Positions 14,069 through 20,615 of a DNA stretch of 20,615 nucleotides are shown piece after piece. The stretch comes from JANPGR01 sp031424015 (lineage in GTDB: Bacteria; Patescibacteriota; Minisyncoccia; Phycocordibacterales; UBA1006). Where the stretch lies: the NCBI GenBank assembly GCA_031424015.1, contig JANPGR010000016.1:1-20615 (forward strand), written 5' to 3'. The first letter of the stretch is position 1. Every line of letters starts with the position of its first letter. A program made the translations under genes and the position numbers. The notes under the pieces are model-generated. The model searched no databases. It saw nothing but the letters and a program-made list of their open reading frames with translations, and was not told the origin of the DNA.

Positions 14069-14498
14069 TTCCTAACGGAAATCTGGACCCATTAGTACAC
14101 CTCGGCTCAAGCCATTACTGGCCTTTCACCTAGTGCCTATCAACCTGATAATCTCTCAGGGGGCTCATAACGATTCCTAATCTTCAAGTCAGTTTCCCTC
14201 TTAGATGCTTTCAGAGGTTATCTGTTCCAAACATAGCTACTCGGCAATGCCGCTGGCGCGACAACCGATAGACCAGAGGTTTGTTCATCCCGGTCCTCTC
14301 GTACTAGGGACAAATCTCGTCAAGAATCAACGCCTGCAGTAGATAGGAGACCAACCTGTCTTACGACGGTCTGAACCCAGCTCGCGTAACTTTTTAATTG
14401 GCGAACAGCCAAACCCTTGGGACCTTCTCCAGCCCCAGGATAAGTTGAGCCGACATCGAGGTGCCGAACTTCGCCGTCGCTATGGACGCTCGGGCGAA

Positions 14499-14534
<36 letters not shown>

Positions 14535-15758
14535 AATCTCTAGCCCCATCTAAAGGGTACTATCGGTTCACTAGGCTCTGCTTTCGCAACTGCGTGATAT
14601 GTCCATCTTGCAGTAAAGCCAGTTTATGCCCTTGCACTATCGGCACGGTTTCCATTCGCGCCTAACTGACCTTTGTAGGCTCCTCCGTTACTGTTTAGGA
14701 GGATAACGCCCCATTCAAACTACCCACCACACACTGTCTCCGTCCGTTTTTTCCGTACAGGTTAGAATATACAATAAACAAGAGTGGTATTTCACTGACG
14801 AGTCCACCAGAACCGAGATCCTGGTTTCAACCTCTCCCACCTATGCTACGCATGCAAATCATATACTCAATGTGAAGCTATAGTAAAGCTCCCGGGGTCT
14901 TTTCGTCTAACTGCAGGTAACCGGCATCTTCACCGGTACTGTATTTTCACCGAACATGTCCTCGAGACAGTTCCCCACTCGTTACACCATTCGTGCGCGT
15001 CGGAATTTACCCGACAAGGAAATTCGCTACCTTAGGACGATTATAGTTATCGCCGACATTGACCGGGGCTTATATAGCGCAGCTTGATATAATCTTACCA
15101 TCCATATTTGACCTTCCGGCATTGGTCAGGTGTCACCCCCTATACTTCCTCTTGCGAGTTTGCAGGGAGCTGTGTTTTTGGTAAACAGTCGGCAGGGAAT
15201 CTTTCGCTGCGGCCTCCATATTTCAGAAGGCAGACCTTATCGCTAACTTACGGTCGCTTATTTGCCGAGTTCCTTGAGGACATTTCATTCGTTCGCCTTG
15301 GTCTTCTCGACCTAATCACCTGTGTCGGTTTGCGGTACGGTTCACCAGTATCTAGAGCTTAGAAACTTTTCTAGGAAGGCTCTTCACAATTATCACACCA
15401 ACCGAAGCTGGCATTCTTTGCTCTCCACACGATTCTATACCCGGATTTACCAAAGTATCTCGTTCGAAGCACAAACTCAAATCCAATTATGAGCAATTGT
15501 TTATTTCCTCCGTCATTCCATCGCAATACTAGCGAGTCACGGAATATTAACCGTGTATCCATCCGGTCCGACTTTCGTCATCCCGTTAGGACCGACTAAC
15601 CCGATGTCGATCAACGTAGCATCGGAAACCTTGATTTTTCGGCGGAAGGGGATTTTACCCTTCTTGTGGTTACTTGTGCCAACATTCTCACTTCATGACG
15701 CTCCACCGTGGGTTACCCCTTCGGCTTCACCGCAGACATGAACGCTCTCCTACCGCTC

Positions 15759-15910
15759 CCAAACCTCTTTCAATTTACAAAAAGAAAAAGAAGAGTACCT
15801 TGCTTTGCCGTATTTTGTCCTAAGGACTAAAAAATACAACTAACAAGAACCCCCTCTCAGTCCAAATGATTCACACGAAGTAATCACTTATAGACTGAAA
15901 GAGATTTGGA
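15759..15910 (-). other. 23S expansion segment near helix 45
   Basis: E. coli has about 22 bases here between CCTACC and CCGCAGCTTCGG (reverse sense); this gene has about 160. The ends pair (CCAAACCTCTTTCA, 15759-15772, with TGAAAGAGATTTGG, 15896-15909). Inside is a further hairpin, GTATTTTGTCC/GGACTAAAAAATAC. Confidence 0.75.
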
Positions 15911-15989
15911 AGCCCTCAGTTTCGGTACTATGCTTAGCCCCGATTATTTGCGGCGCAAAATCTCTTGACCAGTGAGCTATTACGCTATC

Positions 15990-16021
<32 letters not shown>

Positions 16022-16591
16022 TGGTTGTCGGAGAAATATCACCTCCTTAAGTGCACTTAGCATAGATTTAGGGACCTTAAATGGAGATCTGGGCTGTTTC
16101 CCTTTTGACTGACGGAGCTTCGCCCCCGTAGTCTCACTCCCGCGTTATTAACCATTGGTATTCGGAGTTTGATAGACGCAGCGCCATTTCTGGCTATCCA
16201 CAATCATCCAGTGCTCTACCCCCAATGGGAACACGCGAGGCTGAACCAAAATCCATTTCGGAGAGAACCAGCTATTACGGAATTCGATTAGCTTTTCACT
16301 CCTTACCACAAGTCATCCGAACGTTTTGCACGGCGTATCGGTTCGGGCCTCCATTACCTTTTACAGTAACTTCACCCTGGCCATGGTAAGCTCATCCCGT
16401 TTCGGGTCTTATCTGTACTACTCGACGCGCTTTCACACTCGGTTTCCCTACGGCTCCCTGACGAAATCAGTTAACCTTGCAATACAGATAAACTCGTTGG
16501 CTCATTCTTCAATAGGCACGCCGTCGAGGTGCGCATGCGCCCTCTTCGACTCTTTGTAAACATATGGTTTCAAATCTATTTCACTCCCTTT

Positions 16592-16625
<34 letters not shown>

Positions 16626-16814
16626 CGTTCACTATCGGTTTTGTACAATATTTAGCCTTGCCAGTTAGTCCTGGCAGTTTCCTCCTAGCTATTCGTGTCT
16701 TGGAGTACTCAGGAGTACATACAAGAGAGTTGTGATTATTTCGTATACGGGGCCTTCACCCTCTATGGCGCTACATTCCAATAGCTTTTACTATATTCAC
16801 AATTTTTGACTCTC

Positions 16815-16965
16815 CGATTAAAATCAGTATGTATCCTACAACCCCGATATACCTCATTCTCATTCCAATTGAGATCCAAGATTCCGAGCGTGATAGTCAG
16901 ACCGAAGTCATCATATCATACTCAGAGTCTCGAATCCGTCATAGAATGAGAGTGAGATATACCGG
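16815..16965 (-). other. 23S expansion segment in domain I
   Basis: About 140 bases more than E. coli between TTCCA and GCTCCCCGTTCGC (reverse sense). ATATACCTCATTCTCATTC (16847-16865) pairs with GAATGAGAGTGAGATAT (16944-16960), closing a long arm. Confidence 0.75.
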
Positions 16966-17237
16966 TTTGGGCTTGTCCCGTTTCGCTCGCCACTACTACG
17001 GGAATCGTTGATTTACTTTCTATTCCTCCAGGTAATGAGATGTTTCAGTTCCCTGGGTGCGCGTGCTCATATAATGAGACGATCAGGCATTACCCTGATC
17101 AGGTTTCCCCATTCGGAGATTCTGGGATATAACGGTTGATGATCACCTCCCCCAGACTTTTCGCAGATAGTCCACGTCCTTCGTCGCTCGTACAAACCTA
17201 GGTATCCACCATATGCTCTTATGACTTCCGTTAGGAA

Positions 17238-17617
17238 GCCTTGTAACCACATAACTACTATTTGTTTAAATTTACAGTTTTTTACCTTTCATTAATTATC
17301 ATGCGAATCAATTATCAATCCGCCTTTGCGCTGGCAAGCCAACACAAAATGCGTATAAATAAGAGACTCATACAATCCAAAACTTGCGTTTTGACGTATT
17401 ATGACCCTTTGTTGTATTCAGAATGTTAAAAATAGTGTATTCAAGTCACAAAAAATCACACCGTCAATGTGAGTGTGAGATTTTTGTATCAAAACCTCGT
17501 CACCTGCTACTGAATGATTTGTATTGCTACAAATTTCATCGGTAACAGATGACGAGATTCTGGCAAAAGTCCGCACTCTGGCCTGATATCCTGTGCTCTG
17601 TCTCGAACACAAGTACT
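17238..17617 (-). other. 23S leader with processing stem and long GCAA-capped hairpin
   Basis: Between the rRNA promoter and the mature 23S. GTTGTATTCAGAATGTT (17411-17427, plus sense) is complementary to 13956-13972 beyond the 3' end at 16 of 17 bases, enclosing the 23S in a processing stem of the RNase III type. A second hairpin pairs ACACTCACATTG-flanking ATCTCACAC with GTGTGATTTTT (about 17450-17480). A third, about 17494-17563, is a near-complete stem of 28 bases whose differences are G-U pairs in minus-strand RNA, capped by a GCAA tetraloop. No tRNA or 16S is present. Confidence 0.65.
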
Positions 17618-17645
17618 ACTATACATATTTTTTTTGGTAATGCAA
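17618..17645 (-). promoter_or_regulatory. Promoter of the 23S-5S unit
   Basis: Minus strand TTGCAT (17640-17645), 16 bases, TATAGT (17618-17623). The -35 overlaps an inverted repeat AAGTGGTT/AACCACTT (about 17644-17666), a possible regulator site. Confidence 0.6.
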
Positions 17646-17725
17646 GTGGTTAGCCTAAAACCACTTTGACTTGTTTAAAAATCTCCTTAGTGGGGTAATT
17701 ATCCTCGTATTTGTTGTATAAAAAC

Positions 17726-17753
17726 AACCAATTCTGCTGACGCAAAATTGGTT
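17726..17753 (-). terminator. Terminator after the two tiny membrane ORFs
   Basis: AACCAATTTTGC and GCAGAATTGGTT form a 12-base stem with a GTCA loop (one mismatch), followed on the minus strand by GTTTTTAT. It lies 10 bases past the stop of the second ORF and insulates the rRNA promoter. Confidence 0.8.
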
Positions 17754-17762
17754 ATTTAATAC

Positions 17763-17957
17763 TTATCTGCCAAACCCATTTTTAAGAGAATTGAGTATAG
17801 TAGGAATAAGCTTTAATGCATATATTGGGAACCTCAAAACCAATATGTAAAAATGTGGTCTCTTACCCTGTTGGGGTCGCCAATGAGTGGCTTCTGCTAG
17901 AGCAAAAGCGCAACCCAAGGTATGGTATAGAAAAACCACCATAATAATAGTAATCAT
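17763..17957 (-). CDS. Small membrane protein, second of a pair
   Basis: A 64-residue ORF beginning 2 bases after the stop of the ORF above. Residues 1-22 are hydrophobic (MITIIMVVFLYHTLGCAFALAE), a transmembrane helix or signal. A basic turn (HWRPQQGKRPHF) and a second hydrophobic stretch (YILVLRFPIYALKLIPTIL) follow. No family is recognised. The tight pairing with the upstream ORF, a shared terminator and the two-helix pattern support a real gene. Two small consecutive membrane ORFs can be holin-like or toxin-like, but nothing here proves that. Confidence 0.5.
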   Translation of the reverse strand: MITIIMVVFLYHTLGCAFALAEATHWRPQQGKRPHFYILVLRFPIYALKLIPTILNSLKNGFGR

Positions 17958-17959
17958 TT

Positions 17960-18127
17960 TTATTTATTTTTAGAGATGAAAAAAATGAGAAACGGACCCA
18001 GTATGATTGCGTCCATTTCTGAAAAATCTTTTTCTGGGTTTTTAGATCTTATCCGAAAACCCATGTAGGAATAGGTCATTGCGATGGCAACCCCTCCTAG
18101 TATTGAGACTTGCATCGTTGGGTCCAT
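17960..18127 (-). CDS. Small membrane protein, first of a pair
   Basis: A 55-residue ORF starting MDPTMQVSILGG, with a hydrophobic N-terminal segment (about residues 6-24), a charged middle (RIRSKNPEKDFSEMD) and a hydrophobic C-terminal segment (AIILGPFLIFFI), ending SKNK. The pattern is of two short membrane helices. It lies 2 bases before the second ORF. A TATAAA box lies 11 bases before the ATG. No homologue is recognised. Confidence 0.5.
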   Translation of the reverse strand: MDPTMQVSILGGVAIAMTYSYMGFRIRSKNPEKDFSEMDAIILGPFLIFFISKNK

Positions 18128-18237
18128 TTTAGATGGTTTTTATATGAAAAATAAAGTTTCAGATCCACCTAAAACACTACTCTCTCTCTGTGATTTTTGC
18201 AAGGGGTGTGGTAGTTCTGTCTTTTGACTCTATGCAA

Positions 18238-18468
18238 AACCACCCCGCCCTGTCGGGCACCCCTCCATAGAGGGGAATTGGGCTCGTGCAGGTTTTTTAT
18301 AACTATATATTGAGTTAGGATTCCCCTCCTTTGGAGGGGTGGCTGAAAGCCGGGGTGGTCTGGATTAGAACCCCCCCTCTGCGAGGCCTAGCTGCGGGTT
18401 GTTTGTCGTGCCGCCGTAGGCGGCAATTCCCCTCCCTCTGCGAGGCGGAGGGTTTAGGGGGTGGGTTT
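18238..18468. repeat. Cluster of G+C-rich palindromic intergenic repeats
   Basis: Copy A (18238-18279) reads AACCACCCCGCC to GAGGGGAATT. Copy B (18318-18360) is the same type inverted, GGATTCCCCTCC to GGGGTGGTC. Copy C (18369-18468) contains two direct CTCTGCGAGG units (18377-18386, 18436-18445) and the GCCGCCGTAGGCGGC palindrome also present near 4551. A and B face each other and could fold into a long hairpin. These resemble REP/MITE-type non-coding repeats. No gene is seen from 18128 to 18515. Confidence 0.7.
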
Positions 18469-18515
18469 ACACAACAATAAGTCTAGAGCTGATGCAGAAA
18501 TCACAACACCAGATT

Positions 18516-18543
18516 TTGTACTCCTGCATTCCTATGCTACACT
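18516..18543 (+). promoter_or_regulatory. yidC promoter
   Basis: TTGTAC (18516-18521), 16 bases, then TGC-extended TACACT (18538-18543), 8 bases before the ATG at 18552. It lies inside the longer open frame from 18492, which rules against that earlier start. Confidence 0.65.
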
Positions 18544-18551
18544 ATATTCCT

Positions 18552-19238
18552 ATGTGGAACTCTATCGTCATTGGACCCCTCTATAACACCCTCGTCTGGC
18601 TCGTCAGTCATATGAATGGGTCATTCGGACTCGCTGTTATCGTACTCACGATTCTGACTCGCCTGATCCTGATTCCCTTTTCTCTACAACAATACCGCGC
18701 CCAAGCCGTCCAAAAGAAATTGGCACCCATGATCGAAAAGATCAAACGCGATTTCCCTAACAAAGCCGATCAGAACAAGGCAATCATGGACCTATACACC
18801 GAGCACAAGGCAAACCCATTCGCAGGATGCCTACCGATGTTGGTGCAATTGCCCATCCTCATCGGAGTCTACCAAGTATTCTGGAAACCTATTACAGAGA
18901 ACGCTGATAAATTGTACTCGGGAAATATCCTCCCCTCTGTGATCAACTATTCTCTCTTTGGTATGAACCTAGGTGAATCGTCTGTTATACTCGCCTTTTT
19001 AGCTGGAATATTCCAATTTCTCCAGATCTATTTATCTCCTGCGTTCAATACCGAGAAAAAAGACCCTACCGACAAAACCCCTACCGATCCGAGCGCATCA
19101 ATGATGGCTAGTATGAAATACGTATTGCCTGTAATGATAGTAGTGATCAGTTTTAGTCTACCTGCTTCTATGGCGATGTATTTTATCGTTTCGAGCTTGC
19201 TCACTATAGGTCAGGATCAGTTGTTTCTGAAAAAATAA
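18552..19238 (+). CDS. yidC: YidC/Oxa1 membrane protein insertase
   Basis: A 228-residue insertase that places proteins in the cytoplasmic membrane alone or with Sec. The start MWNSIVIGPLYNTLVWL is typical for short YidC proteins that lack the periplasmic domain. Seen: the first helix, LTILTRLILIPFSLQQ (32-47) with the conserved groove Arg37, a basic coiled-coil hairpin (QYRAQAVQKKLAPMIEKIKRDFP), NPFAGCLPMLVQLPILIGVY (88-107), then three more hydrophobic segments and a short C-terminus. The frame is open from 18492, but the promoter and the family start favour 18552. It is followed by the R3H gene after 19 bases, the usual yidC-khpB pair; rpmH and rnpA, often upstream, are not present. Confidence 0.93.
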   Translation: MWNSIVIGPLYNTLVWLVSHMNGSFGLAVIVLTILTRLILIPFSLQQYRAQAVQKKLAPMIEKIKRDFPNKADQNKAIMDLYTEHKANPFAGCLPMLVQLPILIGVYQVFWKPITENADKLYSGNILPSVINYSLFGMNLGESSVILAFLAGIFQFLQIYLSPAFNTEKKDPTDKTPTDPSASMMASMKYVLPVMIVVISFSLPASMAMYFIVSSLLTIGQDQLFLKK

Positions 19239-19257
19239 TAGGGTATACTATTCCCAT

Positions 19258-19725
19258 ATGAATCCTGACGCTATTGCCGAAACACAATTACGAGAATTGT
19301 TAGAGCACGCAGGGTATACCGTGACATTGATCGAGACCAAAGCCTACGAACAACACCGGTTCAACCTCATCTCTGCAACCGTATCCGAAATCATTCCAGG
19401 ACAGTATTATGACGATATGATCTATTCGGTACAGCACATCATACGGGGCATGATAGCGCACGATTTGGGTCTACCCGAACACCAGGTTCACAGCACGATC
19501 GACATCAACGGCAACATCGCACGTCACATCCACGAGACCGAAATAAAGGCTTCGATGATGGCGTCACGCGCAGAAACATTCGGCATTAATGTCCATATGG
19601 ATCCGATGAATCCCCTCGCCAGAAAAGTCGTCCACGGCACCCTCCAAAACCACCCGACCGTACGCACCGAATCCGAAGGTTTCGGCATGAATAGGCACAT
19701 CGTGATTTATCCACAGAAGGGGTAA
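19258..19725 (+). CDS. khpB: R3H domain RNA-binding protein (KhpB/Jag-like)
   Basis: A 155-residue protein of the SpoIIIJ-associated (Jag/KhpB) family, cytoplasmic single-strand nucleic acid binders thought to act on small RNAs and cell division. The C-terminal R3H domain is clear: MNPLARKVVHGTL (117-129) holds the Arg-x3-His of the motif (Arg122, His126), then VRTESEGFGMNRHIVIYP. Residues 35-90 correspond to the KH domain but lack a clear GxxG loop. The N-terminal Jag_N domain is absent. TATACT (19244-19249) lies 8 bases before the ATG although yidC ends only 19 bases upstream, so it may be transcribed separately as a leaderless mRNA as well as from yidC. Confidence 0.85.
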   Translation: MNPDAIAETQLRELLEHAGYTVTLIETKAYEQHRFNLISATVSEIIPGQYYDDMIYSVQHIIRGMIAHDLGLPEHQVHSTIDINGNIARHIHETEIKASMMASRAETFGINVHMDPMNPLARKVVHGTLQNHPTVRTESEGFGMNRHIVIYPQKG

Positions 19726-19751
19726 TTATAACGCGGTAACTTTTGTTTAGA

Positions 19752-20168
19752 TTATTTTCCTATTACCTCTACACTAATTCCATGTTGAGCGCAGTAATAG
19801 AGCAAAGACTCCATTTCGTCATCACGACTAAATAGATAGGCTCCACTATATTCACCCCTCGGTATAAACACCTTGGAGAGCACCGGGGGAAACCCACCGA
19901 GCGGATTCCATTCCTCATTATCGGGGTCATCCGGATCTGGAGAGTACTGAAATCGATATACTACAGGTCTACTATTGATGATTGTTGTTATTTGTAATAT
20001 TTTTCCTGGTTGTTTTGACTCTTCTAATTGTTGCGAATACACCTCAGTATAGGTAACCCCTTCTCGGTGTCCTGTTTCTGCGCTGTAACCCTCCTGCTCT
20101 AACAGTCTTTGCAAAGAAGTAATCTCCCAACAATTATCTGGTTTGTGTTTTGGCGTTTTCTCTGACAT
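19752..20168 (-). CDS. Protein of unknown function
   Basis: A 138-residue soluble protein not recognised. It starts with a polar stretch (MSEKTPKHKPDN), has a helix (SLQRLLEQEGY), a strand-rich middle (ILQITTIINSRPVVYRFQYS), an acidic loop DPDDPDNEEWNP, and a C-terminal strand-helix end (EMESLLYYCAQHGISVEVIG). A promoter is clear: TTGTAT (20199-20204), 16 bases, TACAAT (20177-20182), 8 bases before the ATG. Two direct repeats further upstream (20216-20270) may regulate it. It faces the R3H gene tail to tail with 26 bases between. Confidence 0.65.
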   Translation of the reverse strand: MSEKTPKHKPDNCWEITSLQRLLEQEGYSAETGHREGVTYTEVYSQQLEESKQPGKILQITTIINSRPVVYRFQYSPDPDDPDNEEWNPLGGFPPVLSKVFIPRGEYSGAYLFSRDDEMESLLYYCAQHGISVEVIGK

Positions 20169-20215
20169 ATATCACTATTGTACACCCATACGGAATATAT
20201 ACAAAAACCCCCTAA

Positions 20216-20270
20216 TAGCTCATAATAAAGGTTACCGAAGATCTATCGTATAGCTCACAAATCGGTTACC
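20216..20270. repeat. Two direct repeats TAGCTCA-N6/7-GGTTACC
   Basis: TAGCTCA at 20216-20222 and 20251-20257, each followed after 7 or 6 bases by GGTTACC (20230-20236, 20264-20270). The unit spacing is 35 bases, and they stand directly upstream of the promoter at 20177-20204. A perfect palindrome GATCATAT-GA-ATATGATC follows near 20275-20292. Confidence 0.6.
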
Positions 20271-20293
20271 CTACGATCATATGAATATGATCA

Positions 20294-20401
20294 CAAAAAA
20301 AACACCAGAATTACTGGTGTTTTTTGCTGGCTCCGAACTTGGTAAAGGTGTCAGGTACCTTTGATTTTTCTCCGAATGGAAGCCTGCTTTTGGGTCTAGA
20401 T
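20294..20401 (-). ncRNA. Putative 108-nt small RNA
   Basis: Minus strand TTTACT, 16 bases, TATACT (20408-20413) give a start near 20401. The transcript holds GCAGGCTTCC pairing with GGAGCCAGC as an outer stem and AAAGGT-ACCTGAC-ACCTTT as an inner hairpin. It ends with a terminator AACACCAG/CTGGTGTT (20301-20321) followed by seven or more T. There is no significant ORF. Size suggests SRP RNA, but the GGAAGG/AGCAG signature of that RNA is not visible, so the class is unknown. The terminator is bidirectional. Confidence 0.5.
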
Positions 20402-20511
20402 GTCGATAGTATATCGAACCCGTTTTAATAGTAAACAGTAAAAACGTTTGCTATTTTCCCCAGATGTGTTTTTTCAGTATTTTCTAATCACTCGATTACA
20501 CCCAAATGGTA

Positions 20512-20615
20512 TCATTTCTCCGACGAAAAACTAGCGAATAATTTCTGTTTTGCTGCTCGCATTGCTGATGCTGATGCGGCATGACTCTGAATCTTGAGCT
20601 TTGCTTCCAGTATGT
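20512..20615 (-). CDS. C-terminal end of a possible LuxR-type regulator (partial)
   Basis: Only the last 33 residues and a TGA stop are inside the window; the gene runs off the right edge. The visible ILEAKLKIQSHAASA segment resembles the recognition-helix end of LuxR/FixJ HTH domains (xxILxKLxIxSHxEA), followed by a short basic tail KQKLFASFSSEK. The other two minus frames look less protein-like. Too little is present to be sure of the family. Confidence 0.45.
   Translation of the reverse strand, partial: ILEAKLKIQSHAASASAMRAAKQKLFASFSSEK

Noticed and set aside
17418..17612. 64-codon minus frame in the rRNA leader
   Set aside because: It covers the processing stem and the long leader hairpin, whose G-U pairs indicate RNA structure instead of coding.
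18238..18468. Possible CRISPR array
   Set aside because: The repeats differ in length and orientation and have no regular spacers; they are palindromic intergenic elements.
18492..18551. Longer yidC start
   Set aside because: The 20 extra residues are not YidC-like, and the promoter with its -10 lies inside this stretch.
20325..20615. Possible tmRNA on the minus strand
   Set aside because: No tag ending in a typical LAA-type sequence, no T-arm with a matching stem and no CCA-ended acceptor could be found; the right part reads better as a C-terminal coding end.

Overview
The window most likely comes from a bacterium of the Candidate Phyla Radiation (Patescibacteria). The grounds are compact, A+T-rich genes; a transketolase split into two subunits; a PheS-like protein without the N-terminal arm; a cysteine-free MutY-type glycosylase; a 23S rRNA with expansion segments; and very few Shine-Dalgarno sequences. 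TGA is used as a normal stop, so this is not one of the lineages that recode UGA. There is no 16S gene or tRNA to fix the lineage, so the assignment is an inference.

Layout. Positions 30-746 carry a winged-helix/NUDIX protein. Positions 875-1157 carry a small acidic orphan gene on the plus strand with its terminator. Positions 1170-1480 are a dense intergenic stretch with a MazF-tail micro-ORF and two strong plus-strand promoters, each followed closely by a hairpin. Positions 1462-2666 hold a NYN-domain nuclease and a MazEF toxin-antitoxin pair with an autoregulatory-looking promoter. Positions 2743-4496 hold a PNPOx-like flavoprotein, a divergent pyrophosphatase and a short PheS. Positions 4619-5879 hold a MutY-like glycosylase and a small membrane protein. 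Positions 5909-6064 look like a structured non-coding RNA. Positions 6139-11292 are a seven-gene carbon-metabolism cluster, read as GAPDH, RpiB, Rpe-like, a DUF3298 membrane protein, transketolase N, DUF1653, transketolase C. Positions 11328-13629 hold three envelope or secreted proteins. Positions 13764-17645 are a complete 5S-23S rRNA unit with promoter, leader, processing stem and terminator but no 16S. Positions 17726-18127 hold two tiny membrane ORFs. Positions 18238-18468 are G+C-rich palindromic repeats. Positions 18552-19725 are yidC and the R3H/KhpB gene, the usual pair. The end holds an orphan gene, a second possible small RNA and the tail of what may be a LuxR-type regulator.

The genes form one coherent theme only in the sugar-phosphate cluster: split transketolase, ribose-5-phosphate isomerase and an epimerase-like protein give most of a non-oxidative pentose phosphate route feeding GAPDH. 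A second theme is how genes are expressed. At ten gene starts a -10 box (mostly TATACT, several with an upstream TG) lies only 6 to 9 bases before the ATG, which predicts leaderless mRNAs. That pattern also decides several start codons here (yidC, GAPDH, the 13629 gene).
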